Of a DNA stretch of 64,000 bases, positions 1 to 8,477 are shown in pieces (position 1 is the stretch's first letter; the number at the start of each line of letters is the position of its first letter). Origin of the DNA: Prevotellaceae bacterium (lineage in GTDB: Bacteria; Bacteroidota; Bacteroidia; Bacteroidales; Bacteroidaceae); the NCBI GenBank assembly GCA_019420585.1, contig JAHZGX010000020.1, positions 37,855 through 101,854 on the forward strand. Direction: 5' to 3'. The notes beneath the pieces were generated by a model. It ran no database searches, was not told the origin of the DNA, and saw nothing but the letters and a program-made list of their open reading frames with translations. The translations under genes were made by a program, and so were the position numbers.

Positions 1-170
1 ATTGCAGCAATCCGGAGCCAAACTTTTTGGGAAGCGACAGGATTGCAGCAATCCGCGCATTCCCCGGACTGGACGAACCGGGATTTCCTAAATCCGCGCA
101 TTCCCCAAACACGGTTTTCCCCTCTCCATCCCCAATGAAAACCACGCGCGGCCCCGGATTGCAGGAATCC
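1..170. repeat. Cluster of short palindromic repeats (GGATT-N5-AATCC)
   Basis: Four near-copies of a 15-base palindrome lie in 170 bases. The first is cut by the window edge at 1-13, and the others are at 40-54, 81-95 and 156-170. Arms are GGATT/AATCC with a variable centre. Copies two and three are followed by the same tail, CGCGCATTCCCC; copies one and four are followed by CGGAGCC. No convincing gene overlaps them. The structure resembles REP-like intergenic palindromes, but no family is assigned. Confidence 0.6.
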
Positions 171-250
171 GGAGCCGCACCATGCACCTTGCCCCCATCT
201 CTCCACCGCAGCGTCCATGCCGGCGGCCGTGGGGATGTTCTGCCCAAGCC

Positions 251-748
251 TCAGGCATTGCCGGCCGAGGGAGGCAGGGGCACCTCGGAGGCCGAGCGCT
301 GGCGGGGGAAGAGCAGGTTGCCGCGCACCACCTGGTGAGGATTCAGCAGGGGAAGGATGAGCCGGGGCAGGCCGGCCTCCTCACTCTTGACGGAGAGCAT
401 GCCGCGGGCGGCTCCCAGGGTGAGGTCGGCCAGGTGGCAGGCCAGCTCGGCGGGAACCACCCACTGGTCGCCCTGCAACTGATAGAGCGCGCTCCAGCTC
501 TCGCGCGAGAACTCTATCACCACCTGGGTTCCGAAGAGCAACTGAGTGAGGTCATTCTTCTTGTACTCCACGTTCAGGTTGCACAGCACCACGCGCTGGG
601 CCGTGTCGGCATTGAACTGAATCTGGTTCCCCACCTGCATGTCACCCTCAGGCCAGCCGTTGGAGAGGTTGACGAACTGCAGCAGGCGCACGTCCTTGAG
701 GCGGAACTGCAACTGTACTTCTTTCTTGTTTTCCATATTATGTGTCAT
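251..748 (-). CDS. SecB-like fold protein (putative export or toxin-antitoxin chaperone)
   Basis: A 165-residue protein without a signal peptide. Its C-terminal half reads like SecB: a conserved ACHLADLTLGAARGML stretch, then a LPLLNP motif close to the end, as in SecB and SecB-like chaperones. The N-terminal half (residues about 10-90) has alternating hydrophobic strands consistent with the SecB beta-sheet. The family binds unfolded preproteins or, in SecB-like variants, toxins. The start at 748 (MTHNMENKK) is preferred over 829, because the extra 27 residues are Cys/Pro/Arg-rich and unlike the family; 736 is also possible. It lies 87 bases downstream of the DUF4886 gene on the same strand. 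Function is inferred from weak motif similarity only. Confidence 0.55.
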   Translation of the reverse strand: MTHNMENKKEVQLQFRLKDVRLLQFVNLSNGWPEGDMQVGNQIQFNADTAQRVVLCNLNVEYKKNDLTQLLFGTQVVIEFSRESWSALYQLQGDQWVVPAELACHLADLTLGAARGMLSVKSEEAGLPRLILPLLNPHQVVRGNLLFPRQRSASEVPLPPSAGNA

Positions 749-835
749 GTTAGATGTTTCCCGTCTGTGTCCATCCACGCACATGCACGCCCATGGGAAA
801 GGCGGCACCCGGGAGATGGGCATGCGCACCGCACG

Positions 836-2266
836 TCAGTGGGCACGCACGATGATGGCGTTCAGGTAATAGAACCTGTGCACGTTGGTGTTGCGCGTGC
901 CGGGCATCACACTGAGCGTGATGCGCCCGTCCTCAGAAGGGCGGACACCCTTGATGCGCACCACCTCGGAGGTGTTGTTGGCAGCATCGAGCGACTCGGC
1001 CTGGCTCTTGCGCCCCTGCACCACGAAGGTTGTCTGGCGGAAGTCCTTGCAGTCCTGGCGCGATGCGAAGATGGTGAAGTCGTACTTCAAGTCCGGGTTC
1101 AGGTGCCCCAGCGTATACTCGGCCATGGGACGCGGCTGCGCACCCTCGAACTTGCCCGAGGCATAGCCCCACACGGCCGACTCGCTCACGCCCTGGGGCA
1201 TGAGCATGCGGGTCACCGTGTAGGACGCGCCGCTGCGGTTGCTCCCCGCCATGGGCTGGGTGGCAGTGAGGGTGATGCCCGTGGGATGCATGTACTCATC
1301 GGTTATCCCGGTATACGTGCGCGTGCCGGTGGAGATGTTGTTCCATGACCTGTCGCCGCACGTCTCGTCGCCGAAGTTCAGCTTCACCTTCCCCACGGGC
1401 CTGATGTCATTCACCAGGGCATAGCCCACGTCCGCCATGTCCGACACGGCATGCGGGGCGGCGCACGCCTTATGGGCGGCAATCTGGCAGGTAAGCGCCG
1501 CCACGGGGTCCACGCCCAAGGGGCTGTACCTCAGTCCCACGGGAGAATGCCCGGTGAGGCACTCGAGCCACGTGCACGCAGCCGTATAGCGTCCGAACTT
1601 GAGGTCAAGGTGATAGCCGTCCCTGTCCATGTTGTCCCCCAGCCACGAAGCCCGCGCATTCTGTATGGCCGTGCCGCTGGGCACAAGGAAAGTGAGTTCG
1701 GGGTGTGCCGCCATCGCCCTCTGCACCGAGGAGTTGATGCTGTCATACATGGCCTGCTGGTTGCTGCCGTAGTTGGCAAAGCCGCCATGGGTGGAGTCAT
1801 GGGAGTAAGCCCACGTCATGTGGAACCCGAAGCGGACATCCGGGTTCGGGCAAAGGGTCGCGGCATACTGCAGGAGTTCCGTCATGCAGGGCTCATAGGT
1901 GCCATACAGCCCCGACTCGGGACTGGCCTGCTGCACGGTGATGAAGTCCCACGGCTCATCCTCGAGAATCGTCTTCAAGGCAAAGCGAATCCTGTTGGTA
2001 CGCACCCCGCCCGTCACCTTGCGGTACTCAAAGGTGTTGTTCTCCTCCGTCACGTCCTTCCAGTGGGAGGCAAAGCCCTGCCCTCCGCGGTATCCGTTGC
2101 CGATGATCATCTCCACCCCCACCTCATGGCCCAGTTCATAGAGATACTGCTCCAGGGCATCCTGGGAGAAACTGTTGCCGATGGCCAGCACGCGTATGGT
2201 GTCGGACTGCGCCCTCAGGCACACGGCGCAGAGGATTGCGCAAAGGAATAATGCTGTTCGTCTCAT
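836..2266 (-). CDS. Secreted DUF4886 protein (SGNH-hydrolase-like)
   Basis: A 476-residue protein with a signal peptide (residues 1-20, ending LRAQ). From residue 25 it has the DUF4886 pattern: RVLAIGNSFSQDA carries the SGNH block-I serine context (GNSFS), WDFITVQQAS follows, and a late DGYHLD supplies the usual Asp/His pair. This suggests a serine esterase-like fold; the substrate is unknown. The C-terminal third (about 290-476) is beta-rich and may bind carbohydrate. The start at 2266 (MRRTALFL) gives a cleaner signal peptide than 2278. A strong hairpin separates it from secDF upstream, so it is probably transcribed independently. Confidence 0.75.
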   Translation of the reverse strand: MRRTALFLCAILCAVCLRAQSDTIRVLAIGNSFSQDALEQYLYELGHEVGVEMIIGNGYRGGQGFASHWKDVTEENNTFEYRKVTGGVRTNRIRFALKTILEDEPWDFITVQQASPESGLYGTYEPCMTELLQYAATLCPNPDVRFGFHMTWAYSHDSTHGGFANYGSNQQAMYDSINSSVQRAMAAHPELTFLVPSGTAIQNARASWLGDNMDRDGYHLDLKFGRYTAACTWLECLTGHSPVGLRYSPLGVDPVAALTCQIAAHKACAAPHAVSDMADVGYALVNDIRPVGKVKLNFGDETCGDRSWNNISTGTRTYTGITDEYMHPTGITLTATQPMAGSNRSGASYTVTRMLMPQGVSESAVWGYASGKFEGAQPRPMAEYTLGHLNPDLKYDFTIFASRQDCKDFRQTTFVVQGRKSQAESLDAANNTSEVVRIKGVRPSEDGRITLSVMPGTRNTNVHRFYYLNAIIVRAH

Positions 2267-2284
2267 GCTTTCTGACAAAATAGA

Positions 2285-2327
2285 GCACCGGGCGGAACAG
2301 GGTCTCTCCCTGCGCCCCGCCCGGTGC
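2285..2327 (-). terminator. Terminator of secDF
   Basis: Perfect 11-bp GC-rich inverted repeat (2285-2295 with 2317-2327), followed on the minus strand by a short T-rich stretch. It lies just past the secDF stop codon. Confidence 0.75.
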
Positions 2328-2353
2328 CTTGCTCAGGACTCGCGTCCGATATG

Positions 2354-5300
2354 TTACTTCTTGCCCGTCTTGCGCATCGTCAGGTAGGCTGTGGGAGCAG
2401 CCACGAAGATGGATGACAGGGTGCCGAAGATGACACCGAGTATCATGGCAAAGGCAAAGCTGCGTATGCTTGCACCGCCGAGGCAGAAGATGACTGCCAG
2501 CACGATGAACGTGGACACGGAGGTGTTGATGGTACGGTTGAGGGTGCTGTTGAGCGAGGTGTTGAACAACTCCTTGCGGTCATGGTTGGGATAGAGCCCA
2601 AGGTACTCGCGTATGCGGTCGAACACCACCACCTTGTCGTTGATTGAATAACCGATGGCAGTCAGCACGGCACCAATGAACGTCTGGTCAATCTCCAGCG
2701 AGAAGGGCATCCAGCCCCAGCAGATGGAGTACATGCCCAGGATGAGCAGGGTGTCGCAGGTCAGCGCCACGATGGAACCAACCGAGAAGGCCACGTTGCG
2801 GAAACGCACCAGGATGTACACGAAGATGGCCGCCAGAGCCAGTATCACACTGATGATGGCTCCGTAAGTGATGTCTTCTGCCACCGAGGGACCCACCTTC
2901 TGGCTGCTGATGATAGAGCCTCCCGCGCGCTCGTCGCGGTTGATGAAGTTCTCCAGAGTAAGGTCACCGGCCAGCAGGCCGCCGTCCTTCAGCACAGTGA
3001 AGAGTTTGCTTTCTATCTCGCTGTCCACTTCCACGCCGTCCTCACGGATGCGGTAGTTGGTGGAGATACGTATGGTCTTGCCGTCCGTGCCCAATGCAAT
3101 GGCACTGGTATTGCTCTCGGGGAATGCCTCAGCCAGCAAGCCACGCACCGTCTCGGGCTCCACCTGCTGCTCAAAGAGCACCACGAAGTTGCGGCCTCCC
3201 GTGAAGTCGATGCTCTTGCTGAAGCCTCGTGTGAGCATGAAGCCCAGGCTCAGCACAGCCAGCACGCCAAAGATGGTGAAACTCTTCCTGTATGCGTTCA
3301 TGATCTTGAAGGCAGGATTCTGGAAAGAAATCTTATTGCCGATGGGAGTCTGGAACGTCAGGTTCCTCCACTTGTCGCGGTTCATCATCTCGGTATAGAG
3401 CACACGTGTCAGGAACACAGCAGTGAAGAAACTCACGCAGATGCCGATGAACAGCGTGGTGGCAAAGCCTCGGATGGGTCCCGTGCCGAAGTTGTAGAGG
3501 ATGACAGCCGTGATAAGGCTGGTAAGGTTAGAGTCAAAGATGGCGCTGAAGGCATTCTGGTAACCGGCCTCAAGAGCCTCACGCACACCCTTGCCAGCAC
3601 GCATCTCCTCCTTGGTACGCTCGTAGATAAGCACGTTGGCATCCACTGCCATACCCAGCGTAAGCACCATACCGGCAATACCGCTCATGGTAAGCGCAGC
3701 CTGGAAACTGGTCAGGATACCCACCGTGAAGAACAGGTTGAGCACCAAAGCCATGTTGGCCACCATGCCGGGAATCACTCCGTACATGGTCACCATGTAG
3801 AGCATCAGGATGACAAAGGCAATGACGCAACTCCAGATACCCTGCTGGATGGACTCGGCACCCAGTGAGGGGCCAACGATTTCCTCGCTCACAATCTTGG
3901 CAGGAGCGGGCATCTTGCCACTCTTGAGCACATTGGCCAAGTCACGGGTCTCCTCTGCGGTGAACGAGCCGGAGATTTCCGAGCTGCCACCCGTTATCTC
4001 GCTCTGCACGGTGGGAGCACTGTACACGTTGTCATCAAGCACGATGGCCACGCTGCGGTGCAGGTTAGCCTTGGTGAGGGCAGCCCAGCGGCGTGCACCG
4101 TCCACATTCATCTTCATGCTCACGCAGGGACGTCCGTGCTGGTCGTATGTATCGCTTGCATCGGTCACCACATCACCCTCCAGGGGCGCGCGTCCGTTAC
4201 GCTCGGTCACCTTGATGGCATAGAGTTCATATATATTAGCACTTGCACCTTCGCCAATGCCCTTCACGCCCCACTTCAGACGCAGGTCAGAAGGCAGTAT
4301 CTCCTTGGCCTCGGGGCTCTCGATGAGTTCGCTGATGACATCCATGTCACGCTTCGATGCATAGCCCACCACGCAGCCATACGCTCCCTGAGCCAGTTGC
4401 AGACGGCTCAAGAGGGGGTGCTGCTTGTGAGCCTTCTCAATCTCAGCGGCTGAGAGAGAAGCACCGGTCTTCTCCTCCTTGTCTCCGCCCACAATGGCGG
4501 CCAGGTCGCCCTTGGCAGTCTTGGCAGTGTCAGCCTGTACGGTATCGGACTGCACGGTGTCGGACTGTGCAGTTTCCGTCTCACCACCCTGTGCTGCAGC
4601 CAGTTTGCTGTCCAGTGCCATCAGGAAAGGAGTAACCTCAGTGGTGTTGTAGGTCTCCCAAAACTCCAGGTTGGCACTGCCCTGCAGGAGTTTGCGCACG
4701 CGCTCTGGCTCCTTCACGCCGGGCATTTCCACCATGATGCGGCCTTCCTGGCCTTCCAGTGCCTGTATGTTGGGCTGTACCACACCAAAGCGGTCGATAC
4801 GGGTGCGAAGCACGTTGTAAGAGTTGTCGATGGCGCTTTTCACCTCGGTGCGAAGCACACGCTCCACCTCACGGTCGGTGCTCTTGGTGGTCACCTTGTC
4901 GCGCAACTGCTGCGTGGCAAAGATTTCGGCCAACGGCTTCTCCGGCACGAGTGCCTTATAGTCCTTGACAAACAAGGTGATGAAATCACTCTGGCTGTTG
5001 GCAGCCTCTGCGGTCGCCTGCTCGACGGCCTTGCGGAAGTTCTCGTCGGTATCCTCCTTGTGGTCGGCCAGAGCCTTCACCACATCGGGCACACTCACCT
5101 CCAGGATGACATTCATGCCGCCTTTCAAATCCAGTCCCAGACCTATGCCCATCTCACGACATTCCTTTAGCGTCCACACGTTGCAGTACACCTTGTTGTT
5201 GAGCACAGAGTCCAGATAGCGGTTGGCAGCCTCTTCACCTTCGGTCTGTGCAATCTTCTCTGCCTTGCCCTCATAGTGACTGGTGGCCACCGAGAAACTC

Positions 5301-5365
5301 AGGTAGAAGATGCAGACAAGGGTAAGCAGGAGTGCGAAAACCTTTACAAATCCTTTGTTTTGCAT
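2354..5365 (-). CDS. secDF: Protein translocase SecDF, fused single chain
   Basis: A 1003-residue inner-membrane protein combining SecD and SecF, the Bacteroidetes arrangement. It uses the proton gradient to pull preproteins across the membrane after SecYEG. There is a membrane segment at about 8-28. The SecD periplasmic motif LGLDLKGGMN is at 76-85, followed by the large periplasmic P1 domain. The first six-helix block contains GMAVDANVLIYER. The SecF half starts around 670, with its own SIDFTGGRNFVV motif near 710 and a second helix block containing GYSINDKVVVFDRIRE. An acidic Thr/Gln-rich insert (about 260-300) interrupts P1. A TAnnTTTG box lies 62 bases upstream of the start. Confidence 0.97.
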   Translation of the reverse strand: MQNKGFVKVFALLLTLVCIFYLSFSVATSHYEGKAEKIAQTEGEEAANRYLDSVLNNKVYCNVWTLKECREMGIGLGLDLKGGMNVILEVSVPDVVKALADHKEDTDENFRKAVEQATAEAANSQSDFITLFVKDYKALVPEKPLAEIFATQQLRDKVTTKSTDREVERVLRTEVKSAIDNSYNVLRTRIDRFGVVQPNIQALEGQEGRIMVEMPGVKEPERVRKLLQGSANLEFWETYNTTEVTPFLMALDSKLAAAQGGETETAQSDTVQSDTVQADTAKTAKGDLAAIVGGDKEEKTGASLSAAEIEKAHKQHPLLSRLQLAQGAYGCVVGYASKRDMDVISELIESPEAKEILPSDLRLKWGVKGIGEGASANIYELYAIKVTERNGRAPLEGDVVTDASDTYDQHGRPCVSMKMNVDGARRWAALTKANLHRSVAIVLDDNVYSAPTVQSEITGGSSEISGSFTAEETRDLANVLKSGKMPAPAKIVSEEIVGPSLGAESIQQGIWSCVIAFVILMLYMVTMYGVIPGMVANMALVLNLFFTVGILTSFQAALTMSGIAGMVLTLGMAVDANVLIYERTKEEMRAGKGVREALEAGYQNAFSAIFDSNLTSLITAVILYNFGTGPIRGFATTLFIGICVSFFTAVFLTRVLYTEMMNRDKWRNLTFQTPIGNKISFQNPAFKIMNAYRKSFTIFGVLAVLSLGFMLTRGFSKSIDFTGGRNFVVLFEQQVEPETVRGLLAEAFPESNTSAIALGTDGKTIRISTNYRIREDGVEVDSEIESKLFTVLKDGGLLAGDLTLENFINRDERAGGSIISSQKVGPSVAEDITYGAIISVILALAAIFVYILVRFRNVAFSVGSIVALTCDTLLILGMYSICWGWMPFSLEIDQTFIGAVLTAIGYSINDKVVVFDRIREYLGLYPNHDRKELFNTSLNSTLNRTINTSVSTFIVLAVIFCLGGASIRSFAFAMILGVIFGTLSSIFVAAPTAYLTMRKTGKK

Positions 5366-5426
5366 TTTTAGTTATATTTGTTGTTTTTTATCTCGCTGTT
5401 TGCAGTGTATAACACACGATACCCCG

Positions 5427-5434
5427 CAAAGGTA
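5427..5434 (-). promoter_or_regulatory. Bacteroidetes -7 box of secDF
   Basis: TACCTTTG on the minus strand, matching TAnnTTTG and followed by GC. No clear TTG is seen 19-21 bases further upstream. Confidence 0.6.
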
Positions 5435-5490
5435 CGTATTTTTTCGTGACTTCCTGCACCCTCTTACGAATTTCTGTTGAAATGCCCCCT

Positions 5491-6561
5491 TTATTCACCT
5501 TTCTGACGGAGGTACGTCACTATGGGATAATGGTCGGAGAGATAAATGTCCCTGTTGACAAAGGTGCGGGTGCTCTGGAAGTGTGACGAAAAGAAGATGT
5601 GGTCTATACGCACGAAGAACTCATCCTGATTGAAGGAAAATCCCATGCCGCGTCCACTCTGCCGGAAGGCCGACGTGAGACAATCGGAAAGCCGCCCGTA
5701 AGTGTAAGAGATGGGAGTGTCATTGAAGTCGCCACACACAAGTATGGGATATCGGGCATACCTGTTCACCACGGCACAGAGGGTATCAGCCTGAGGACCA
5801 CGCAGGCGCGCCGCCTGTGCCAACTTACCGGCCAGTGCCCTTCCCTCGTGCTTCACCATGTTGCGGTTGGGATTGTGTATGATTTGCCGGTACTCATCCT
5901 TTTCCTCGCTGGACAGGCGGTTGCTCTCCAGATGATTGCTGATCACCAACAGGCTGTCGGATCCACACAGTACCCAACAGGCAAAACTGCCATTGCCCCT
6001 CGTGGTGTACAGGAAGGAGATGTCAGCCTCGCGCATGGGCAGACGGCTCAGCACATAGTTCCCCTTGTCGCCCATGCAAGTCAGGCCGAGCCGCTGCATG
6101 TCGGCCTTAGCCTCATCGGTGGAGAACCAAGTGGAACTTATCTCCTGCAGGCACACGATGTCGGGCTTCATCCTGCCAAGGTAACTCCACATGGAATCAC
6201 GCCCATCGGCACCCGTCACGGCACCCGCGTTGTATGAAATCACGCACAGGGCGCTGTCAGGCACCTGGCCGCGTCCGTTCATCGGACAATAATCCAGCGC
6301 AAAACCGCCCACTGTCAGAAGCCCGGCAACCGGGAGCCACACCATACGCGCACGGAAAAGCAGCCACACGAATGCCATCACAAGATCGGCCGAAAGGAAC
6401 ACCGGAAAAGCCAGCCCTGCCAGGGAGAGGCGCGGAAACCGGTCAGGCGGCAGGTAGGTGCTCAGCACACAGGCCCACAGAAGTAGTATGGTGAGCAGAT
6501 TGGCTCCCACAAGCACGCCCGAGAACACGCGTCCCGGAGAATTGTGCGACATTCCTGGCAT
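5491..6561 (-). CDS. Membrane-anchored endonuclease/exonuclease/phosphatase family protein
   Basis: A 356-residue protein. Three hydrophobic segments in the first about 95 residues anchor it in the membrane. The rest is an EEP (DNase I-like) domain with the motif series VISYNAG, PDIVCLQEIS (metal-binding Glu), VISNHLES, VCGDFNDTP, RIDHIFFS and SDHYPIV (catalytic His). The family hydrolyses phosphodiester or phosphomonoester bonds in nucleic acids, phospholipids or other substrates; which one applies here cannot be told. It is the second gene of an operon with the rhomboid protease, 37 bases downstream of it. An alternative start three codons in (6552) is equally plausible. Confidence 0.85.
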   Translation of the reverse strand: MPGMSHNSPGRVFSGVLVGANLLTILLLWACVLSTYLPPDRFPRLSLAGLAFPVFLSADLVMAFVWLLFRARMVWLPVAGLLTVGGFALDYCPMNGRGQVPDSALCVISYNAGAVTGADGRDSMWSYLGRMKPDIVCLQEISSTWFSTDEAKADMQRLGLTCMGDKGNYVLSRLPMREADISFLYTTRGNGSFACWVLCGSDSLLVISNHLESNRLSSEEKDEYRQIIHNPNRNMVKHEGRALAGKLAQAARLRGPQADTLCAVVNRYARYPILVCGDFNDTPISYTYGRLSDCLTSAFRQSGRGMGFSFNQDEFFVRIDHIFFSSHFQSTRTFVNRDIYLSDHYPIVTYLRQKGE

Positions 6562-6598
6562 CGGCAGATATGGCTATATTATATAATGTATGGCAGAG

Positions 6599-7546
6599 TC
6601 ACTTGCGGCGGTTGCTGATGTCGAAGAGGCGTTTCTTCTCTTCTTCGCTCAAGGCACCATAACCGCTCTTGCGTATCTTGTCCAGTATGCGGTCCATCTC
6701 TTCCTCCTCCTTGCGGGCAGCCTCACGGTAGTCCATGTCCTGTCCGAACTTTCCCCCACGCGTGACTTTCATCCGGGATTGCCCCACATGCTTCCTCAGC
6801 GATGCGAACCACTGGCCCATGCCGCCTTGCGAACCGCGGTCATAATGGTCATTTGAGTCATACCAGCCACCGCTCCTAGGGTTCCGGCCACCGCCACGTT
6901 TCCAGTAGATGAGCAGGAGCAGACCGAAAAGCATGCCGCCCAGGTGAGCGAAATGAGCCACTCCATCATGAGCCGAACTCAACCCCAGCAGCAATTCTAT
7001 CACGGCGTAGCCCGCCACAAAGTACTTGGCCTTGATGGGAACCGGCAGCGGGAATATGAATATCCTGTTCTCAGGAAAACTCATGCCGAAAGCCAGCAGA
7101 ATACCGTACACGGCACCGGAGGCACCCACCGTGGTCCACAGATTGAGGTAATCGCTCACCGGAAGCACGCTTCCCGCCACGCGTATCTGGTCATAGGCAG
7201 CCATGCCCGAATAGGCATACTCAACAAACTGCGCTGCCTCCTGCGTCACGGCTGCACCCAGTCCGCACGTCAGATAATAGAGAAGATAGCGGACAGAGCC
7301 CATATTGTTCTCCACCGCACAGCCAAACATCCACACGGCAAACATGTTGAAGAAGATGTGCGCCAGGGAAGCGTGCATGAACATATAGGTGAACACTTGA
7401 TAAAGGTGGAAGCGTGAGGCAAGCACGAAATGCAGTCCCAGCACATCGTCCAAATCTATCCCATAGAGAGTGGCAACGTATCGCCCCAGAAAAAAAAGGA
7501 CATTGATGATGAGCAGGTTCTTGGTTACGGGAGGCATGTAATTCAT
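6599..7546 (-). CDS. Rhomboid family intramembrane serine protease
   Basis: A 315-residue multi-pass membrane protein. It carries the rhomboid catalytic serine in GASGAVYG (Ser143) and the catalytic histidine in AHLGGMLFG (His201), plus HASLAHIFFNM near residue 58, the conserved His/Asn region. It would cleave substrate helices within the membrane. A hydrophilic, charged C-terminal tail (about 225-315, rich in Glu/Lys/Arg) follows the helices. The start at 7546 is chosen because a TAnnTTTG box at 7579-7586 lies between it and the more upstream ATG at 7624. Divergent from the HU gene; the endonuclease-family gene follows in the same operon. Confidence 0.92.
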   Translation of the reverse strand: MNYMPPVTKNLLIINVLFFLGRYVATLYGIDLDDVLGLHFVLASRFHLYQVFTYMFMHASLAHIFFNMFAVWMFGCAVENNMGSVRYLLYYLTCGLGAAVTQEAAQFVEYAYSGMAAYDQIRVAGSVLPVSDYLNLWTTVGASGAVYGILLAFGMSFPENRIFIFPLPVPIKAKYFVAGYAVIELLLGLSSAHDGVAHFAHLGGMLFGLLLLIYWKRGGGRNPRSGGWYDSNDHYDRGSQGGMGQWFASLRKHVGQSRMKVTRGGKFGQDMDYREAARKEEEEMDRILDKIRKSGYGALSEEEKKRLFDISNRRK

Positions 7547-7578
7547 AATCAAACTAAAATATACTGTGTTCTTGGGTG

Positions 7579-7586
7579 CAAAGATA
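7579..7586 (-). promoter_or_regulatory. Bacteroidetes -7 box of rhomboid operon
   Basis: TATCTTTG on the minus strand, 32 bases before the rhomboid start. It rules out the in-frame ATG further upstream. Confidence 0.6.
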
Positions 7587-7670
7587 TGACTTTTATGCCG
7601 TAATATACCCGCAAAACACCTCATTCAAGCAAATTGTATGGGTCAACGCATCACTTTTCCCTCAAAAACC

Positions 7671-7701
7671 TTGGCTGTAACGCCAACAATGACTATATTT
7701 G
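7671..7701 (+). promoter_or_regulatory. Promoter of the HU gene (TTG-N20-TATATTTG)
   Basis: TTG at 7671-7673 and TATATTTG at 7694-7701 with a 20-base spacer, a full match to the Bacteroidetes -33/-7 promoter. It lies 47 bases before the start codon. Confidence 0.8.
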
Positions 7702-7748
7702 CCACCAATAAATAATTCGTTATACAATAAACACTAATCAACACCACT

Positions 7749-8012
7749 ATGAACAAGACAGAACTGATAGCCAAGGTGGCAGAGACTGCCGGGCTAAGCA
7801 AGGCAGATGCCAAGAAGGCCGTGGAGGCAACTTTAGGCACCATAGCCACCGCAATCAAGAGTGAGGACAAAGTGGCTCTAATCGGTTTCGGCACATTCTC
7901 CGTTGCCACACGTGCCGCACATCAGGGAGTCAATCCTGCCACAGGTGCATCCATCACCATCCCCGAGAAGAAGGTGGTGAAGTTCAAAGCCGGAGCAGAC
8001 ATGGCTCTGTAA
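7749..8012 (+). CDS. HU family DNA-binding protein
   Basis: An 87-residue histone-like protein, close to the usual 90. It has an N-terminal helix pair (MNKTELIAKVAETAGLSKAD), the GFGTFSV saddle strand at about 46-52, the beta-arm region with NPATG at about 61-65, and the C-terminal strand VVKFKAGADM. HU dimers bend and compact DNA without strong sequence specificity. Some residues of the arm differ from canonical HU (VATRAAHQG in place of the usual Arg-rich stretch). Its own promoter lies upstream and a strong hairpin downstream, so it is monocistronic. Confidence 0.96.
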   Translation: MNKTELIAKVAETAGLSKADAKKAVEATLGTIATAIKSEDKVALIGFGTFSVATRAAHQGVNPATGASITIPEKKVVKFKAGADMAL

Positions 8013-8041
8013 GCCCGAGCAGGGAACACCAATCTGAACAA

Positions 8042-8362
8042 AAACGCAAGAGAGGGGCTGTACCTAATTTCATTATGGTACAGCCCCTCGCGTTGTTGCT
8101 CTTATACTTTATGTGATGCTTGGGATTGCTTCAGGCTGTCTGGCACCACTCTTCGTGCAACACGTATTCCTTGTCCCGGCCAAGTAATACGTATTGCCCC
8201 AAAGAAGCAAGGAAATCCGCATTTCAGATACGGCAAATCTTCCTTGCAAGAGTCTTTTGCCTTTATTCTTGAAAAGGTTTCACAAAAATGCGCCAACTGG
8301 AGAAAAATAAAAATCCAACCAGGAAAAATATTTTTGCCAATTGGAAAGTAAAATTGGGTAAA
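8042..8362 (-). repeat. Dispersed structured repeat, copy A
   Basis: This fills most of the gap between the convergent HU and MATE genes (8013-8477). Read on the minus strand it has, in order: three 22-base AT-rich units centred on CCAATTGG-like palindromes (8293-8344); a TTTTCAA block; a hairpin with arms GCAAGGAA/TTCCTTGC (8207-8247) enclosing a second stem; an imperfect 16-base inverted repeat containing TACGTATT (8163-8196); and the hairpin at 8052-8089. It aligns with copy B over its full length and with copy C over about 120 bases. Open frames here are short and not conserved between copies, so it is probably non-coding. Confidence 0.75.
8052..8089 (+). terminator. Terminator of HU gene (bidirectional hairpin)
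   Basis: Perfect 13-bp inverted repeat (8052-8064 with 8077-8089) with a 12-base loop, 39 bases past the HU stop. The loop is nearly the same as in the hairpin next to tryptophanase. Confidence 0.8.
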
Positions 8363-8477
8363 TTTCAGAGAAAAGCACGAATATTTCGAGAATTCTTGCA
8401 GGCTAAGAATGTCTTTGCCGAACAATACGCGCTGTCCTTTTTCTGGCGGCTGATAGCCGGCCTGTCCTGGCGGCAAT

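Noticed and set aside
1..170. Palindrome cluster as a CRISPR array
   Set aside because: Only four 15-base units with irregular spacing (about 26-60 bases) and partly repeated tails; no cas genes.
182..1348. 388-codon plus-strand frame at the left end
   Set aside because: It covers the SecB-like and DUF4886 genes in antisense, and its start lies beside the palindromic repeats.
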